In this document: piece by piece, positions 10,784 through 22,600 of the stretch
Layout: the number at the start of each line of letters is the position of its first letter
Numbering within the stretch: position 1 is the first letter of the stretch
NCBI RefSeq assembly: GCF_907165205.1
Contig: NC_058190.1
Span: 6,394,001-6,458,000, forward strand
Origin: Coccinella septempunctata
Lineage: Eukaryota > Arthropoda > Insecta > Coleoptera > Coccinellidae
Length of the DNA: 64,000 nucleotides
Direction: 5' to 3'
Position numbers and translations under genes: made by a program
The notes under the pieces: model-generated
What the model was told of the DNA's origin: nothing
The model's database searches: none
Seen by the model: the letters and a program-made list of their open reading frames with translations, nothing else

Positions 10784-11918
10784 ATGAATGTACCAAAAGA
10801 AATTATTGAGGCAGCCAGCAGTGTAGCTTCAAGTTCATTACCTGCAAAATCAGCTTCAAGGTACGAGCGAGAATACGACGACTTCAAAAAGTGGCAAAAC
10901 AAAAATAGTGTGATGGGTAACTGAAGATGTTTTGTTGGTCTACTTGAATCAACTATCAGTTAGATTCAGTCTAATACTTTATGGGCAAAATGATCCATGC
11001 TGAAAAGCTGCTTGGAAATGAAAGAAAATGCCCCTGTTCGCAGGTTTGTTTTCCTTAAAAAATTAAAATATGACGTTTAGTTGTCATTTGCAGATTTCAA
11101 AAGGTAATAGCGTTTCTGAAACGAAAAAATGAGCGTTATACGCCAAAAAAGGCCGAGGTATTAAGTAAAGAAGAGGCTGAACAATTTCTTTTACATTCTC
11201 CTGATGACCAGTGGTTGCTGGCGAAAATTGTAACAATATTTGGGATTTTTGGATGTTGTCGATGTGACGAAATTCTCTCCTTAAACATGAATGATGTAGA
11301 AGATATGGGAAAATACGTTATTGTGACATTGCGGCAAACAAAAATTTAACAACAAGAAGATTCACCATAACCGATGATGGCTGCAGCTTCAAGCCCTGCA
11401 TGTTATACAGAAAATATGTACGGCCTCCTGGAACAGAAAGCCTAAGATTTTTTTTGACATACCGATATGGAAAGTGCATTTCCCTTAATGCTGGCCAGCA
11501 CACTATTGGTGGTGTCCCAAAGCAAATAGCGAAATATTTTAGGTTTAAACACCGGCCCCTCTTTTCGCAGAACTGGAGCCACTATGGTTGCGGATTCGGG
11601 TGGAGATATTTTAGCACTAAAGCGTGCAGGAGGGTGAAAGAGCACCGAAATTGCGATGAGTTATCGAAATGTCTAGCAAATTATTTGGTAGTAAGGAGAG
11701 TACAAATGTTCTGCAGTCCTCGAGTTCAGCAGTTTCTGAGTCAACAGATGGTTCATCATCATCAGTATCAACTCTTTCATCATCAAAAATCTGTGTTACT
11801 GGAAATAACAATTGTACCATAATTTTCAACATATATGACGATAAAACAAAATTTTGTAATGTAAATAATACTACTAACTTGAAAAAATGTTGCAAGTTAA
11901 TTGTCAGTTTTACAAGTT
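10784..11918 (+). pseudogene. Crypton-type tyrosine recombinase, disrupted
   Basis: The start ATG at 10784 (context GCGAAAATGA) opens an N-terminal SAM-like core-binding part with SSLPAKSASRYEREYDDFKK and, after frameshifts, a segment around NTLWAK. A 52-nt GT-AG intron (about 11042-11093) separates it from FQKVIAFLKRKNERYTPKK. The catalytic half follows: GCCRCDEILSLNMNDVED (Arg I region), GQHTIGGVPKQIAKY, FRRTGATMVADSGGD (the HxxR-like Arg II region), KRAGG, then AMSYRNV with the candidate nucleophile Tyr. The expected Trp after GG is a stop (TGA), and frameshifts occur near 10920, 11345 and 11560. The Ser/Asn-rich tail (11669-11918, containing NNCTIIFNIYD) is typical of insect Crypton-like proteins. 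In such elements the enzyme integrates DNA through a Tyr-linked intermediate. Inactive. Confidence 0.8.
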
Positions 11919-12173
11919 AGTGACTTGATTAAATAAACATTCTTGATTAATATTGTGTTTTTGGAAACTGACTGTGAGGAACAAATAAAAATTGTTTCTG
12001 TAATATCATTATGAGCAAACAGAATTTCAATAATTATGCGATAACATGAACATTTTCATGAATCAGAAGATTATACACAATCTTCGACCCAAACAGTTAT
12101 TTGGGAAATTAGATATTATAATGTTATAGTCTATCCAAATCCGAGAGGCCAGCGTAAACAAACTGACTAACGC

Positions 12174-14107
12174 GTGATCTTATTTAAGAAACTCCTCTTA
12201 TTGGTCAAAGCTTCAGGAACGCCATGTTTGCAGGTGGGAGTAATGCAGTACCGCATTACGTTTGATTCATTGATTGTATGCGAATTGTTGTGCAGAACTG
12301 CAGAGATCATTCATTGCTTTTTCTTTCGTAAATTGGTTTATAGTTGTAGCAAGTTATTCAAGTTACAAGCATTTAAGATAATATCAAGTACTGATACTGC
12401 TGAGGAATCGCGTGTTGACTTAAGTCCTCGAAAAAAGAGACGTCTGAAACGACACTTCAGTGACGAGATAAAAGATATGATTTTGAATACTTATAAAATT
12501 GAGATTATTCAAAATGCAGGAATGTGTTTAAAGGACGTAGAACTCCGAGTTGCTGAGAGACTTGGCATTGGAGCTCGAAGTGTTAGGAGAATTATTTCCG
12601 AATACATAAATTCCGGTGTTCTATCACAGCCGGCAACAAATCAAAATCGGACCACCAAATGGGAGTCCTTATCAGATTTCGATAAAAATGTAATACGGCG
12701 AAAAGTTCACGAGTTTTTCTTCAGAAATGAACACCCGACTATAGAGAAAGTATTAAAAATAGTTAATGAAGACTCGAACTTGCCAAATTTTAAGAAGAGT
12801 ACCTTCTCTATAATATTGAAAAAACTTAATTTCAAATATGGACGTCGCCAACGCAACAGTTTTTTAATGAACCGTGACGACATTAAATGTTGGAGAAGAA
12901 ACTATCTCACGAAAATTAGGACCTTCCGTGATGAAAACAGGAAGATTTACTGCTTGGATGAAACTTGGGTAAATACCGGTCATACTAAATCCAAAGTGTG
13001 GACCGATGAAACAGTTACATCTTCTCGGCAAGCGTTAGTTGCTGGATTATCTACTGGATTAAAAATCCGTCTGGGAAGGTCTTGAATTTTGAGTTTAACC
13101 CTTTGGTTTCATAAAGCTTGATCAGAGAATCAACGATCGAGTGACGGATGAACGTCAATTAGTTTTCAGTCGATAAGTTGGTCATAAGCATTCTGAATAT
13201 CATTCTTTCACCAAATAATTATCTATACACGCCCATTTGATGATTCTCAACTGCTACTCCTCCAATATATTCGGAAATATGAAAGTTTCAATGATTTCCT
13301 TCGGGAAATCGAATGCCAAATCGTTGATCGAGCAATCAAAGTTTTGTGAAACTTGATGTAAGTACCTTTTTGGTGGAAAACAATTTCAACATTCTTTTTC
13401 AAATGAAGTGAATATATTTTTCCAGGCAAAGGGCAAATAATTATAGTGTGTCATATTGGCAGTGACACTGGTTTTTTAACTGGAGGACTCTGGACTTTCC
13501 AATCCAAAAAAACTGGTGACTACCATGAAGAAATGGATGGTCAGTCCTTCGAAAAGTGGTCGAGGGTATAGTTCCTAAATTGGAGGAAAATTCTATAGTA
13601 GTTTTAGATAATGCTCCTTACCATTCAAGGAAAATGGAAAAAATTCCTAATTCACAATTCAGAAAGAGTGATATCCAACAATGGTTGAGGGAGAAAAATA
13701 TTGATTTCACCCCTGACCTCATAAAAGCGCAATAGTTGCAGATAGTCAGGCAGAACAAAGAAAACTTTGAAAAATACATTGTGGATGAAACCGCAAAGGC
13801 CCAAAATATTACTGTACTTAGATTACCGCCCTACCACTGCGAACTGAACCCTATTGAATTGATTTGGGCCGATGTCAAGAATTTTGTGGCAGATAAAAAC
13901 ACCACATTTAAAATGGCTGACGTCCAAAATCTTTTTCAAGAGGCTCTCTCACGGGTTACTTCCGAAAGATGGAGAAAGTGCGTGAAACATGTCAAACAAA
14001 AAGTTGAGGTAGACATGTGGAAACTGGATAATATTATGGATGATATAACACCAGTCATCGTCAACTTAGAGGAAAGTTCTGCATCTTCTGACGACACTAC
14101 GGGGTAG
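12174..14107 (+). pseudogene. DD82E transposase, broken in the middle
   Basis: Two + strand segments. 12174-13085 (about 303 codons; the first ~75 look like leader read-through) carries a basic stretch SPRKKRRLKRHFSDE, a helix-turn-helix (GMCLKDVELRVAERLGIGAR...RRIISEY), and the first catalytic Asp in YCLDETWVNTGHTKSK, with VAGLSTGLK downstream. After an insertion or intron at 13080-13425 the frame resumes IIIVCHIGSDTGFLTGGLW, then VVLDNAPYHSRKMEK (second Asp) and LRLPPYHCELNPIELIWAD (Glu). I counted 82 residues between that Asp and Glu, passing one in-frame TAG near 13734. ATG 13736 to stop 14107 gives the C-terminal piece. All three catalytic residues remain. The defects are a 1-nt shift in the A-run near 13066, the 13.1-13.4 kb insertion, a shift near 13560 and the TAG. 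Confidence 0.82.
13080..13425. other. Intron-like or MITE-like insertion within the DD82E transposase
   Basis: Non-coding DNA interrupts the conserved NPSGK...GQIIIV region. It begins GTCTTG and ends ATTTTTCCAG, so it looks like a GT-AG intron of about 345 bases, but a simple joining leaves the frame out of register. It also holds a weak inverted repeat (GTTTCATAAAGCTTGAT near 13108; inverse of GTTTCACAAAACTTTGATTG near 13335), so an inserted MITE is the alternative. Confidence 0.5.
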
Positions 14108-14369
14108 TCACTTTTACAAAAAAAATATTGTTACACATTTATATACATAGTATTTATTAAAGTGGGAACTTTAGATTAATTGTTCATTACTCAGACTCGT
14201 AGATAAGCATACACATTTTTCACCGGAACTGGAACACTCAAAAAGTTTTTAAATATAACGCTCTCGGAATTCAATTTATTAGTACACCTCTGCGTTATCA
14301 CGTTCTTGACGCGTGATCACTTCATGCTGCAATGTTTACCGCTGGCCTCTTGGATTTGGATATACTATA

Positions 14370-15028
14370 GGTACTAAATTCGTTAAGGAGGAATTTGTGT
14401 GCAAATGCATTTTCTCTTCATATGAAGACGAATTGAGAAAACACTACGGAAGAATTTCCTGAATTATAAAAATAATCTCATCTGAAATTTGGCAATAGCA
14501 ACTGCCTGGCAACAAGTTTGAGATAATCTGTCGAATATTCTCCAATGTATGTTCATCTCACGTCAGTCATGTCGTACTATGTATAGCTGAAGATATAACT
14601 AGAAATTGGCATCCTTAGTGAAAGTTAATCAATTTTGAGCATAATATGGCGGATGCTTTTCACGAATCATTCCGAAGTGAATACAACCAAGAGGTCATTG
14701 AAAAAGAATACATCACGTACAAGCGAAGTCTTCCTGAGCCGGAGCTTCTGTGATATCGTCTATTTGTTATTCACATACATATTGCTCTATTTTCAGTATT
14801 ATTCAAAATTGAAAGTAGGGTAATTTTGATTGAGCTAAAAAGGGATTTTCCCTCGCATTTCCGCTTAAATTAAATTTTGAAAACTAAAAAAAAAAAACAA
14901 TGAAAATAAGTTGAGTAGAGTATGGGGAGTCTCTTTTCACTCTGAAGCCACTTAAGTTGTATCTGTAAATGGTAGCAACTCATTTTGTTGTGTGTAGATA
15001 TCATGAACACATAGGTAACGATAAATAA
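14370..15028. other. Spacer, nothing recognised
   Basis: Only short ORFs without motifs and an A-rich run near 14890. Confidence 0.45.
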
Positions 15029-15030
15029 TA

Positions 15031-16171
15031 CACTGCGCAAAAAAATTAACGCACATTATGGAAATCTTAAATTTATTCTACAACTGAAGGTGTTCTCAAT
15101 GATAAAATTATTTTTATCAGAATTATGCATACATGTTATCCACTTTCAATGGTTTTCTTCAATATAGATGTTTTTTTAGCAGCAGGAATAAAAACAGATG
15201 ATATTATCAGATTTTGAATGTATTGGCTCCATTCTACAATCAGTTGTTCTCGATCAATTCTAGTGATCAATAGTTTTTCTTTCGTTTGATTTTCTACACT
15301 CGATCGCTATGCAACGCGCAACACGCAATTTGAACCAAGAGGAATGTGCCCAAGCGGTAGTTTTGCGAGAAGAAGGGTGGACATACACAAGAATTGCAGA
15401 AAGGTTTGGAGTTTCCCATACGAGTGTGTCCAGAATGTTGCAGCGATTCAGGGAGACAGGTATGAATGTCCGAAGACCATCAGGACAGGGTAGACCACGG
15501 GTAACAACTGCCATTCAAGAACGTTACTTGAGAGTTTATTCGTTGAGACAACGGTATATTGCAACCGCTCGCCTCCTGATAAGTATATAAGGAACATTCT
15601 TGAAGAGCATGTAGTGCCATTTGCCCCATACATTGGTGAATATTTCATTTTTATGGACGATAATGCCAGACCACATCGTGCGCGCATCGTTCAGGAGTAC
15701 CTTGAAGAGGTTGAAGTCTCTCGAATGGAATGGCCAGCAAGAAGTCCAGATCTCAATCCGATTGAGCAGGTTTGGGACAACCTCAATAGAAGGCTGAGAA
15801 GTTCAGAAAATCATCCAGCTACTCTTAATGACAGAGGAATCTAACTCGGAGAAATCTGGGAAGGATTAGATCAGAACATTTTAAGATCACTCATTTGGGG
15901 TATGAAACGTTGTTGCCGAGCTGTAATTAACGCAAGGGGTGGAAATACCAAGTATTAAATCATTTATCAGCATTTCAGTATTTTGAAAATTGTTCATTTC
16001 TCTTCTTTCATATAAGATTCGGTGAAATCCTGAATTTTTCTTCCATTTAATGTGTGTGTTTCGTTCAAAACCTTCCAGAGAGAACATAAAAAATAAGTTA
16101 TAAAGTCAATGTAGAGTTAACTTCCATTGAAATTGAGATTTTCAGAATGTGCGTAAATTTTTTGCGCAGTG
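15031..16171 (+). mobile_element. Tc1-like (DD34E) transposon, internally deleted, 1141 bp
   Basis: Terminal inverted repeats begin CACTGCGCAAAAAAATTAAC at 15031; the right end ends TTTTTTGCGCAGTG at 16171. TA flanks both sides. Tc1 elements are usually about 1.6-1.7 kb, and the missing sequence is the middle of the transposase. Both ends are well preserved. Confidence 0.9.
15309..15843 (+). pseudogene. Tc1-like transposase with central deletion
   Basis: The start ATG at 15309 begins a paired-like DNA-binding domain with two helix-turn-helix parts (EECAQAVVLREEGWTYTRIA, then RFGVSHTSVSRMLQRF) and the GRPR-type linker (SGQGRPRVTT). Near 15585 the frame shifts to RNILEEHVVPFAPYIGEYFI, then MDDNARPHRAR and SPDLNPIEQVWDNLNRR. 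The second catalytic Asp and the Glu are 34 residues apart (DD34E). The segment with the first catalytic Asp and about 150-170 residues around it are absent, so no active enzyme can be made. The stop is at 15843. Confidence 0.88.
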
Positions 16172-16173
16172 TA

Positions 16174-19100
16174 GTAGAGTGATGGGGAGATGAACATTTT
16201 GAGTACATCAATTCTTTATTTAGGAACCGAAGATTGGCTCATGTCCCGCTAACCCGTGGGAGAGTTGAACAGGGGCGAGAGAGACTTGACCATAAGTTTG
16301 TTTATCAGGAAGAATATTGAAAGAAAACCATTTCCAATGACCAACGATTGTCTATACTCTATGTCAAGGTTTTCATCATCAGATGTATCAGAGTATGAAA
16401 TACATATTTTCTATTTCAGTCACTCTCTCTGAGATATTTTTCACTTTTTTGAACCTTTGTATATTTTTTATATATTTATTTTCATTATTCAATTTTCTTT
16501 TTTTGAAGCGAACTATTCATCTGAGCCCAGTGGCGGAAACCATTGATTATGTCTCCAGATCATAGCATAAGACAAGTCTCCCACCCTCCCTTTTAGTCTA
16601 TTCAACAGATATTTTCTTGAAACTTTCACAACTACCTATTATTAAAAAGGCTCATCGTTTGTAAAACAATATTAATCAATGAAAGCAATAAAACTAAATA
16701 ACACCACGCACCAATTAAACTTTTTAGACATTGTAACAAACAAAAATTGTTCAATTTCCAACTTCCTAACCCTTACAACAAAATCACGTTCAACCCTCTA
16801 ACTCCCGAATTGTTCTGATGGCGGCCAAAATGGAGCCGACGACACTAGTTGTGCCTTGTTACGAGTATGTCGCAAGTTATTTACCGCGAAAATTGAATTG
16901 AAATATTTGAGATGGTGCAAGTCTCCTACCTGAGCAAATCTTCCGGACTCTCCCAAAATTGTTATTTCAAATAGTTGACTCGAATTCCTTCATTTTCGAA
17001 TTATGTAGTTGAAATTTGTGAAATATCTTTTTAACGACAGGAATAGGAATTTATCTGGCACGCATAAATGAAATTTTGCAGTTCATTTATTTTAATTTTA
17101 GATTAAATTTGTCAACGTGTATATTGTCTTTACAAAGTAATTGATCATAGATCTACTCCAGCGTACCCCCATTTAATTTTTGTGTCGTTTTGTGGATAGA
17201 GAAATTCTGTACAAAATTTTTATGATTCGAAATAAATAAAAACAAACTCATTTAATTTAAGAAGGGCGACTGTGAAAACCTCGAAGTGAACCTATTTTCT
17301 TATTTCTTATTCTGAACCTTTTTCATTTAACATCCCCCAGGCCTTATATTCCTATAATATAGTTTAAAGTTTAAAGCATATAAAGATGTTCACATATGAA
17401 ATCGAAAATATCTGTTATAGAACAATGAATATTATTCAAATCAAAGAACTATCCTAATCAATAAATAAACGTGTGTAAAAATTCGAATTTAATAAGTTTA
17501 ATCATTTCATCCATACAAGCTGCATTTGGAAAAGCGTATACAGTAAGGCTAGATAAAGGACACCAAGGTGCCTCTAAATAACCCATATTTTATGGGTCTA
17601 TCTTCCTTTATTACTGGGAAACAGGAGTGATTTACTGATATTTACCATTTTTTCAATTAATCGTAACTTATGAACGAGTAAAATATTTGATATGGCGAGA
17701 AATTCCAAATATGATTGATGTAAAGTAACCTCATTCTTTAATTCCAATTGGTAGGTCAATTCTTGACTTTGAGTAATATTTCATGGCTCATTAATGTAGC
17801 GTCTAGCAATCTACATAGTTGGAAGTTGGAACCATGAGAAAAGTTTATATTGAAATAGTTTCGAAAAGAATTAGTGAGAGGCGTACCTAATGGGGCACCA
17901 AGACGTTCTATAAAGTTGCGCAATATTGGATATTACGCAATATTATTGTCTTGTGGTTCGTATATTGTGCGCTACGTGTACCTGAGTAAGGATACTGCGA
18001 AAGTATTGAATTGAAGATTGTGCTTGTTCGAATTATCATTTACGCAATATTGAATAATTCGTTGGTACATATTGCTGATGATTGATTATATCATATAGAG
18101 ATATGTATATCGAAACATTCTTGCAGTTATCTTCATTATTCGGCTTCATGGAAAGTAAATAATGATTAAAATAGCATTTATAACAATGTATGTAAACTGT
18201 AATCTGAAAAACATGGAAAATATGAGCCGATGTCGGAGAATAATGAATGGTTTTTGGTGAAAATTGGTGTGTAATATATTATATTTTTCTAGATTAATTA
18301 TCTGGATTTCTAGGGGTATTCTATAAAACTTTCTTTGTAATGTAGGTTTTCTTTGATTTCTAACAGATGTTTCAATCGACATAGATGATACTGAATTCAT
18401 TTATTCATTGCTGTAGACTCAAAAAAAAAAAAACTATAGGTGAGAATAGACTTATAATTTCTTAGGGCTAATTGCGACTGTGTGCCCTCCTGTGACTGAA
18501 GAGACCCAACCGTGACCTATAGATCCTTCCACACTCCGGGCATGGATGGTCACGAACCAGATCTGGCCGCCGCTGTATTCTTCAATACTGAATACATAGT
18601 TTGTCGAGCTGAGTAAAAAATTGCTGTGCTTATTGCAGACGAAAAGCTGTCAACACCGGCATGTCCACAAGAGTCTATGGGACAAATGAATAACTTTTAC
18701 TACGTGACATAGAAAATTTAATATCCAGTATCAATGAAATCATCTCACTGTGGCTGTATCAAGATGAACAGACGTCGTCAATTTGTCATTGTTTCTCATT
18801 ATTTATAATTGATAATATTAAATATTGTTTTAATTCATTATGAAGAACTTGTGATACTGGCTCTTATTAGGGGAAATAAACATTAATATAAATTAACAAG
18901 GTGAAGATCAGAAGTTTTTCGAATTTCTTTCCTGTTTTTCCCTATTTTCTAATGAATGAACACTGATATATCTATGGGAGATGATTCCACAATAAAATGG
19001 TCCTGTAGCGTTCCTGGAACTTGGAAGACCGAACCTGGTCCAAAAACCCTCCCGGTCAAATGCAAGATTTGGAATATTATTAATTACAGTACCTACTGTA

Positions 19101-20237
19101 GGGATTTCTGACGACGAGAGTGATTCCTCACGAAAATCAAGAAAAAATTTTTGACGCGGTAACGAAGTTCTTCACAGTGCAATTCGAGAACAAGTTATGT
19201 ACCTATGATAAATAAATTATTTTTTCCTTAAATATCATTTAGTCTTCGAATCAGTCTGATGAAGCCTGCATCATATACTTTTTTTGTCTCGTTTTCTGCT
19301 CTGGTTTTTGTCTCAGACATAATCTTGAGATGGGGAATGGAAATAGAAATTTTATGTCAATGATGAAAAAGAAGTTCTTCAATATTAAAAACTTGTTTTG
19401 TAAACAAATTTGTCATCTCTACACTGCCCACGGGAAGACAGGGTTTTTTTTACTGAGGTTTTTCTCCAAGCTGCACCTGTAACACTAACCTCTTAACTTA
19501 AACATATGTTATGTTATTTGATAACTGAACATTTATTGCTGAATTTGAAAAGAAGAACATATAGTGTTGCGACTTGTACGGAAAATTACTAAAAATTCCG
19601 TTATTTCAAATAGAACACTCTATATATTATTACTTTTTTCCTCGCTTTTTTCGGTTCTCTGTTTTTCTATAAAACTTCCCCTGATACTTTCGTAGATGTT
19701 GGGAGATAGTGCCACAACTCCAACGATTTGGAGAGTTCAATTAGCGAAAATGATTTCTTGTCACACTATGCATGATTCGCTTTTAATTTCTTGTAAAGGA
19801 TCATGGATGACCCCTCGGGAGTCCGGACTCGAGTCCTGTTGATTATTTTTTATGGCGATATTTGAGCAATTCAAGTTGTCGAGTCGAAATGGCAGCAGTT
19901 TCGAGAGTGATGTGTTGTATCGTGATCGATAATCTAGGTTCGCGATTAGAAGAGTGCCAGCAGCTGGTGGTGCACATTTGGACAATTCAATTTATGCAAT
20001 TCAAATTCGAAAATTTGACAATTTTTGTTTCGTTTTTAGAAAAAGAGACACCCTGACCCTTCTGGTACACCTTGTATTCCAAGAAATAATTATTTCTGAA
20101 AAATTAATTAATATTCGGTGTTCTGTTTTCTATGTTACTTAGTACTTTTCGGACATAGATTTTGAGGTTAACTCGACAGCCTCCGATGGTTCAATCACAT
20201 GACCCGCTTGGAAGATCGTGATTAGTAGGTAGGTATA
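16174..20237. other. Long AT-rich region, mostly unassigned
   Basis: Apart from the LINE fragment at 18448-18588, I see no supported gene, no long inverted repeat and no repeat family shared with the rest of the window. The short ORFs (for example 18146-18400 minus, 19761-19985 minus) have no motifs. Could be intronic or intergenic host DNA. Confidence 0.45.
18448..18588 (-). repeat. 3' fragment of the LINE seen at 56-58 kb
   Basis: Minus-strand sequence matching 58018-58150: it encodes the zinc-finger tail (PCPECGRIYRSRLGLFSHRR-like) and the stop, followed by an AT-rich 3' end with an A-run near 18421-18433. A typical 5'-truncated LINE insertion. Confidence 0.8.
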
Positions 20238-22073
20238 CAGGGTGAGTCTTTGACTGTGCCAAAATTTTAACACTACATTATTGAGGTCAAAAGCAACAGT
20301 TTTTTTTCCATTAACATTTTTCCGAATCGCCTCGGTTTAAAAGATACAGGCTGTTGAAAAACCATAAGAAAATTTATTTTTAGTTTTATCTCGCAAACGG
20401 TTTTATCGAATGAAATGAATTACGGAATATGGTTTATCATTTATATGATGAATCTTTTTCGAACACAAGATATCACCCACGTCTTCCAGTTTCCTCATTA
20501 TAACCATTACGTACCATGAAAATACCAAAAATCAAAGAACCCAACTCTTGAAACGAAGCTGAGCGCCATCTAATGATTAATTGAACGTTTTTTAAAATAA
20601 AAAGATTCTTCATATTTCCTCGTATAATGCGCCGTTTTCGAGTAATTTGATGTTCATAAATTGAAAAGTATGAGAATGTATAGATATCTAGTTAGCCTAG
20701 ACAATTTATCGAAAATCGATAAATTGGAGTATCGAGCCATCATCAAGTACCTCTATTTTAAAGGGTTAAGAGGTGAGCAGTTTTACGTAAATATGCTTAC
20801 TACCCTTGGTGATCAATGTCCTTCGTATGCGATCGTGAAAAATTGGACTGTAAGCTTCAAAAGAGGTAAATTTTCCATTGAAGATGATGACCGATCGGGA
20901 AGGCCAGTTTCTTTGTCGGTCCCCGAAAATATCGATGCAGTTCAGGACATGATTTTATCGGACCGTTGAATTGGGCTAAAACGGATATCTGAAGCACTGA
21001 ATATTTATTTCATACGAACGCGTTCATCATATAGTTCACGTCAATTTGGACCTGAGAAAAATTGCTGCAAAATGGATCCCCAGATGTTTGAATATTTATC
21101 GAAAAGCGTGCGAGGGCAGAAGCGATCTGTGCTCTATTTGAATTGTTAGTATCGATGAGACTTAAGTACATTTCTAAGATCCAGAAACAAAGCAACAATC
21201 GATGGAATGGCAACTTTGGTTCTCCAAGAACTAAATAGTTTCGTGTCCAAAAATCTGCTGGAAAAGTTATCGCTGCAGTTTTTTGGAACTGCCATGGAGT
21301 AATCATGATTGATTTTTTGGATGAGGGTAGAACAATAATCGGATTTTACTATTCGATATTACTGACCACTCTACGGAAAAAAATTAAAGAGAAAAGACGC
21401 GGAAAGCTATCCAAAGATGTTTTGTTTTTGCAGGCCAACGCCCCTGCACACAAATCTCATGTTGCCAGGCAAAAAATTTGTGATTTAGGGTTTGAATTAC
21501 TAAAACACCCCCTTCATTCACCAGATTTGGATCCATCCGACTATCATGTCTTTCCTCAACTGAAAAAAAGTTTAAAAGGTCGTAAATTTTCTTTCAACGA
21601 GGAGGTAATAAAAGCTGTGGAGGTCTGGTTTGCAGAGCAAGAATAAACATTTGTTTTGAAAGGTCTAAAGACGTTGCAGGTTCGCTGTAATAAATTTATC
21701 CAATTAACAGGAGAATATGTTGAGAAATAAAATATTTTGACATCGAAGTTTTGTTTGGTTCTATAGTAGGCTAAGAATTTTTCAATATATTCTTGTATTT
21801 GTGAAATTTAAAAAAAATTGGGTAGGTACTTTGTCTGAATGCAACTTTTTTTAAAAGATCCACAGATGTGCAGTGTCATAGATTCAGCTAGGTATTCTGA
21901 AGGTAATTTTGTTTTTTTCAAGGGTGGCACAGCTCATTATTAAAACTTAGAATGGCTATATCTTTTTATCAGGGTCGAATCGAAAAACATGGTACAGGCA
22001 AAAATTGTTTCTTTTGACCTCAACAATCTAATACTGTTAAAACATGGATTAGTAGAGTCAAAGACTCGCCCTG
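20238..22073. mobile_element. Family C non-autonomous element with a nested mariner (C1)
   Basis: Left end CAGGGTGAGTCTTTGACTGT (20238); right end is the inverse, AGTCAAAGACTCGCCCTG (to 22073). TATA lies on both sides. Without the mariner at 20671-21795 the element is about 0.7 kb and matches C6 (59742-60369) along its length, including AAAGATACAGGCTGTTGAAA on the left and GGGTGGCACAGCTCATTATT on the right. Non-coding. Confidence 0.85.
20671..21795 (+). pseudogene. Mariner (DD34D) copy 2, inserted in family C element
   Basis: Degenerate terminal repeats lie at 20671 (TGAGAATGTATAGATATCTA) and at the right end near 21795, with TA on each side. The transposase remnant has the N-terminal segment AIIKYLYFKGLRGEQFY and KRGKFSIEDDDRSGRPVS (20661-20969), the first catalytic region reduced to VSIDET followed by a stop (near 21150), and a C-terminal segment 21305-21646 with LFLQANAPAHKSHVA and HSPDLDPSDYHVFPQL. 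The second catalytic Asp is replaced by Ala (QANAPAH); the spacing from that position to the third Asp is 34 residues. About 180 bases of the 5' leader are missing compared with copy 3. Dead. Confidence 0.9.
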
Positions 22074-22079
22074 TATAGG

Positions 22080-22600
22080 TGTAGAGGATATAAAGGGATT
22101 GATCACTTAGGTGTAGGAGGATTAGTATAGGGTTAGGTTAGGTGTTCTTTATAACCTCCTCTCTGGTTAACAATAGGTAATTTATTCTGTTTGGTAACAA
22201 ATTTCCTGGTCTCCCTTAACTACTTGTTTTTTCTCGATTATAAGAAATGGTAGAACCTACCATCGAAAGCTAGCTGATAACCTTTCGTCGAGGAACTTTT
22301 TTCCTTTTATCTACATAATTGCAGAGGAAAAACCCATATGAACAATTTTGCGATCTTTAATTTCGACAATATCACGTGAGTTTCGTAAATATATTATATT
22401 TGACATATTGAAGATGGGCGATGCACATAGATCATCGCTTGAAATAGCGAATCGATTGAACGTACGACTTTACATAAAGCAATTTTCCTGCATTCAGCGT
22501 AACACGGTTACGTTTTTCGATATATGTACTTATAAATTCAATGATTATATCGAGTTGTGGTACATCTAGCATTGCTACAATGGCCTAGCTTTTTCCAGAC
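22080..22600. other. Spacer next to a GC-rich island
   Basis: Contains AGGGTTAGGTTAGG near 22130 (two TTAGG units) and no recognisable gene. Confidence 0.4.

Larger units (their letters stand above)
12127..14367 (+). mobile_element. DD82E-type (Sailor-like) Tc1/mariner-superfamily element, 2241 bp
   Basis: Terminal inverted repeats: left TAGTCTATCCAAATCCGAGA (from 12127), and the right end reads in inverse TAGTATATCCAAATCCAAGA (to 14367). Both continue GGCCAGCG and then GTAAACA. TA flanks both sides (12125-12126 and 14368-14369). The interior carries one transposase gene on the + strand (separate entry) whose second and third catalytic residues are 82 residues apart. The element is structurally complete at both ends but its gene is broken. 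Confidence 0.88.

Noticed and set aside
22130..22150. Telomeric array (AGGGTTAGGTTAGG)
   Set aside because: Only about two TTAGG units, too few to call telomeric; similar two-unit runs at 9490 and 46340 are expected occasionally by chance.
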